Assembly (NCBI GenBank): GCA_005884605.1
Contig: VBBE01000025.1
Coordinates: 1 to 22,583, forward strand
Length of the DNA: 22,583 bases
DNA from: Candidatus Bathyarchaeota archaeon
GTDB lineage: Archaea; Thermoproteota; Bathyarchaeia; 40CM-2-53-6
Reading direction: 5' to 3'
Under the pieces are notes generated by a model. The model saw nothing but the letters and a program-made list of their open reading frames with translations, did not search any database and had not been told where the DNA came from. The position numbers and the translations under genes are program-made. This document shows positions 22,327 through 22,583 of the stretch, piece after piece; position 1 is the stretch's first letter; every line of letters begins with the position of its first letter.

Positions 22327-22583
22327 ATCGTCTGCGTTATACCCCGTGTTTTTCCAGAGAAAATTTCCTTTCTGGCGCTGATTCTGGGCGAGACAGGCTG
22401 ATCAGGGTGCAATCCAGGCTTTGATTTTACAGCAAAAGACGGGAAATCTATGCCATTTCCCGAACGATTCATGGGCAGAGTAGAGATCGTTTTCCAGATT
22501 CGAGATTAGGCCTGATAATGGGCGATTTCTCCTATGAAAAAGCTGCTTGTTGTCTGATCTACCGCCAGCACGCCAGTATTAGG

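Noticed and set aside
22287..22472. Minus-strand frame of 61 codons at the right end
   Set aside because: Basic low-complexity sequence overlapping a hairpin; no promoter or motif.
1..22583. CRISPR array or transposase
   Set aside because: No regularly spaced direct repeats and no transposase or integrase motifs were seen. The only mobile-element sign is the LAGLIDADG remnant.

Overview
The window is archaeal. Supporting markers are a RadB-type RecA paralogue, CDP-archaeol synthase (CarS), a PAC2 proteasome-assembly protein, a Clp1/Grc3-type polynucleotide kinase, an aKMT-like lysine methyltransferase, a DUF47/PiT phosphate pair, a C2H2 microprotein and a ribbon-helix-helix (RHH) protein. 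TATA-like boxes lie about 27-39 bp before several starts, some placed for leaderless or very short-leader mRNAs. The gene mix (aKMT, Clp1-like kinase, two-component genes, RHH protein) suggests a TACK lineage such as Thaumarchaeota or Bathyarchaeia, but this is inference. TTG starts are common. Gene density is high and coding third positions are G/C-rich.

Layout. 1-960: end of a histidine kinase plus a receiver-only response regulator. 1.2-3.2 kb: a small membrane protein and a secreted, membrane-anchored phosphoesterase with a PKD domain. 3.15-3.78 kb: no convincing gene, but several strong inverted repeats. 3.78-4.69 kb: a YdjM/DUF457-like membrane hydrolase interrupted by a one-base frameshift. 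4.8-9.0 kb: a phosphate/anion transport block (DUF47 PhoU-like regulator, divergent PiT, classical PiT, ArsB/NhaD-type permease), all on the minus strand. 9.1-9.6 kb: a minimal HEFAH zinc-peptidase-like protein.

9.98-12.1 kb is the most unusual part. An intact Fe/Mn superoxide dismutase gene is followed by a frameshifted LAGLIDADG homing endonuclease on the other strand. After that comes a second, displaced 3' end of a superoxide dismutase gene: its last 18 codons encode exactly the same residues as the intact gene but use many different synonymous codons. That displaced end overlaps the stop of a convergent metallo-beta-lactamase-fold gene. The pattern fits a homing element that brought in a recoded 3' end for its host gene and pushed the original 3' end downstream.

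12.2-14.7 kb: a PfkB-family kinase diverging from two tandem YIP1-like membrane proteins. 14.8-16.7 kb: a zinc-finger microprotein, an HD-domain dNTPase-like phosphohydrolase and a short RHH protein. 17.0-18.6 kb: a PAC2 proteasome-assembly protein next to a small protein whose pattern resembles eukaryotic PAC3/PAC4, then a small unknown. 18.8-22.3 kb: the aKMT-like methyltransferase converging on the Clp1-like kinase with a 4-nt overlap of stops, then RadB, CarS and a membrane-anchored beta-rich protein. For both the Clp1-like kinase and CarS, protein-like sequence continues upstream of the first usable start codon, so their starts are uncertain.
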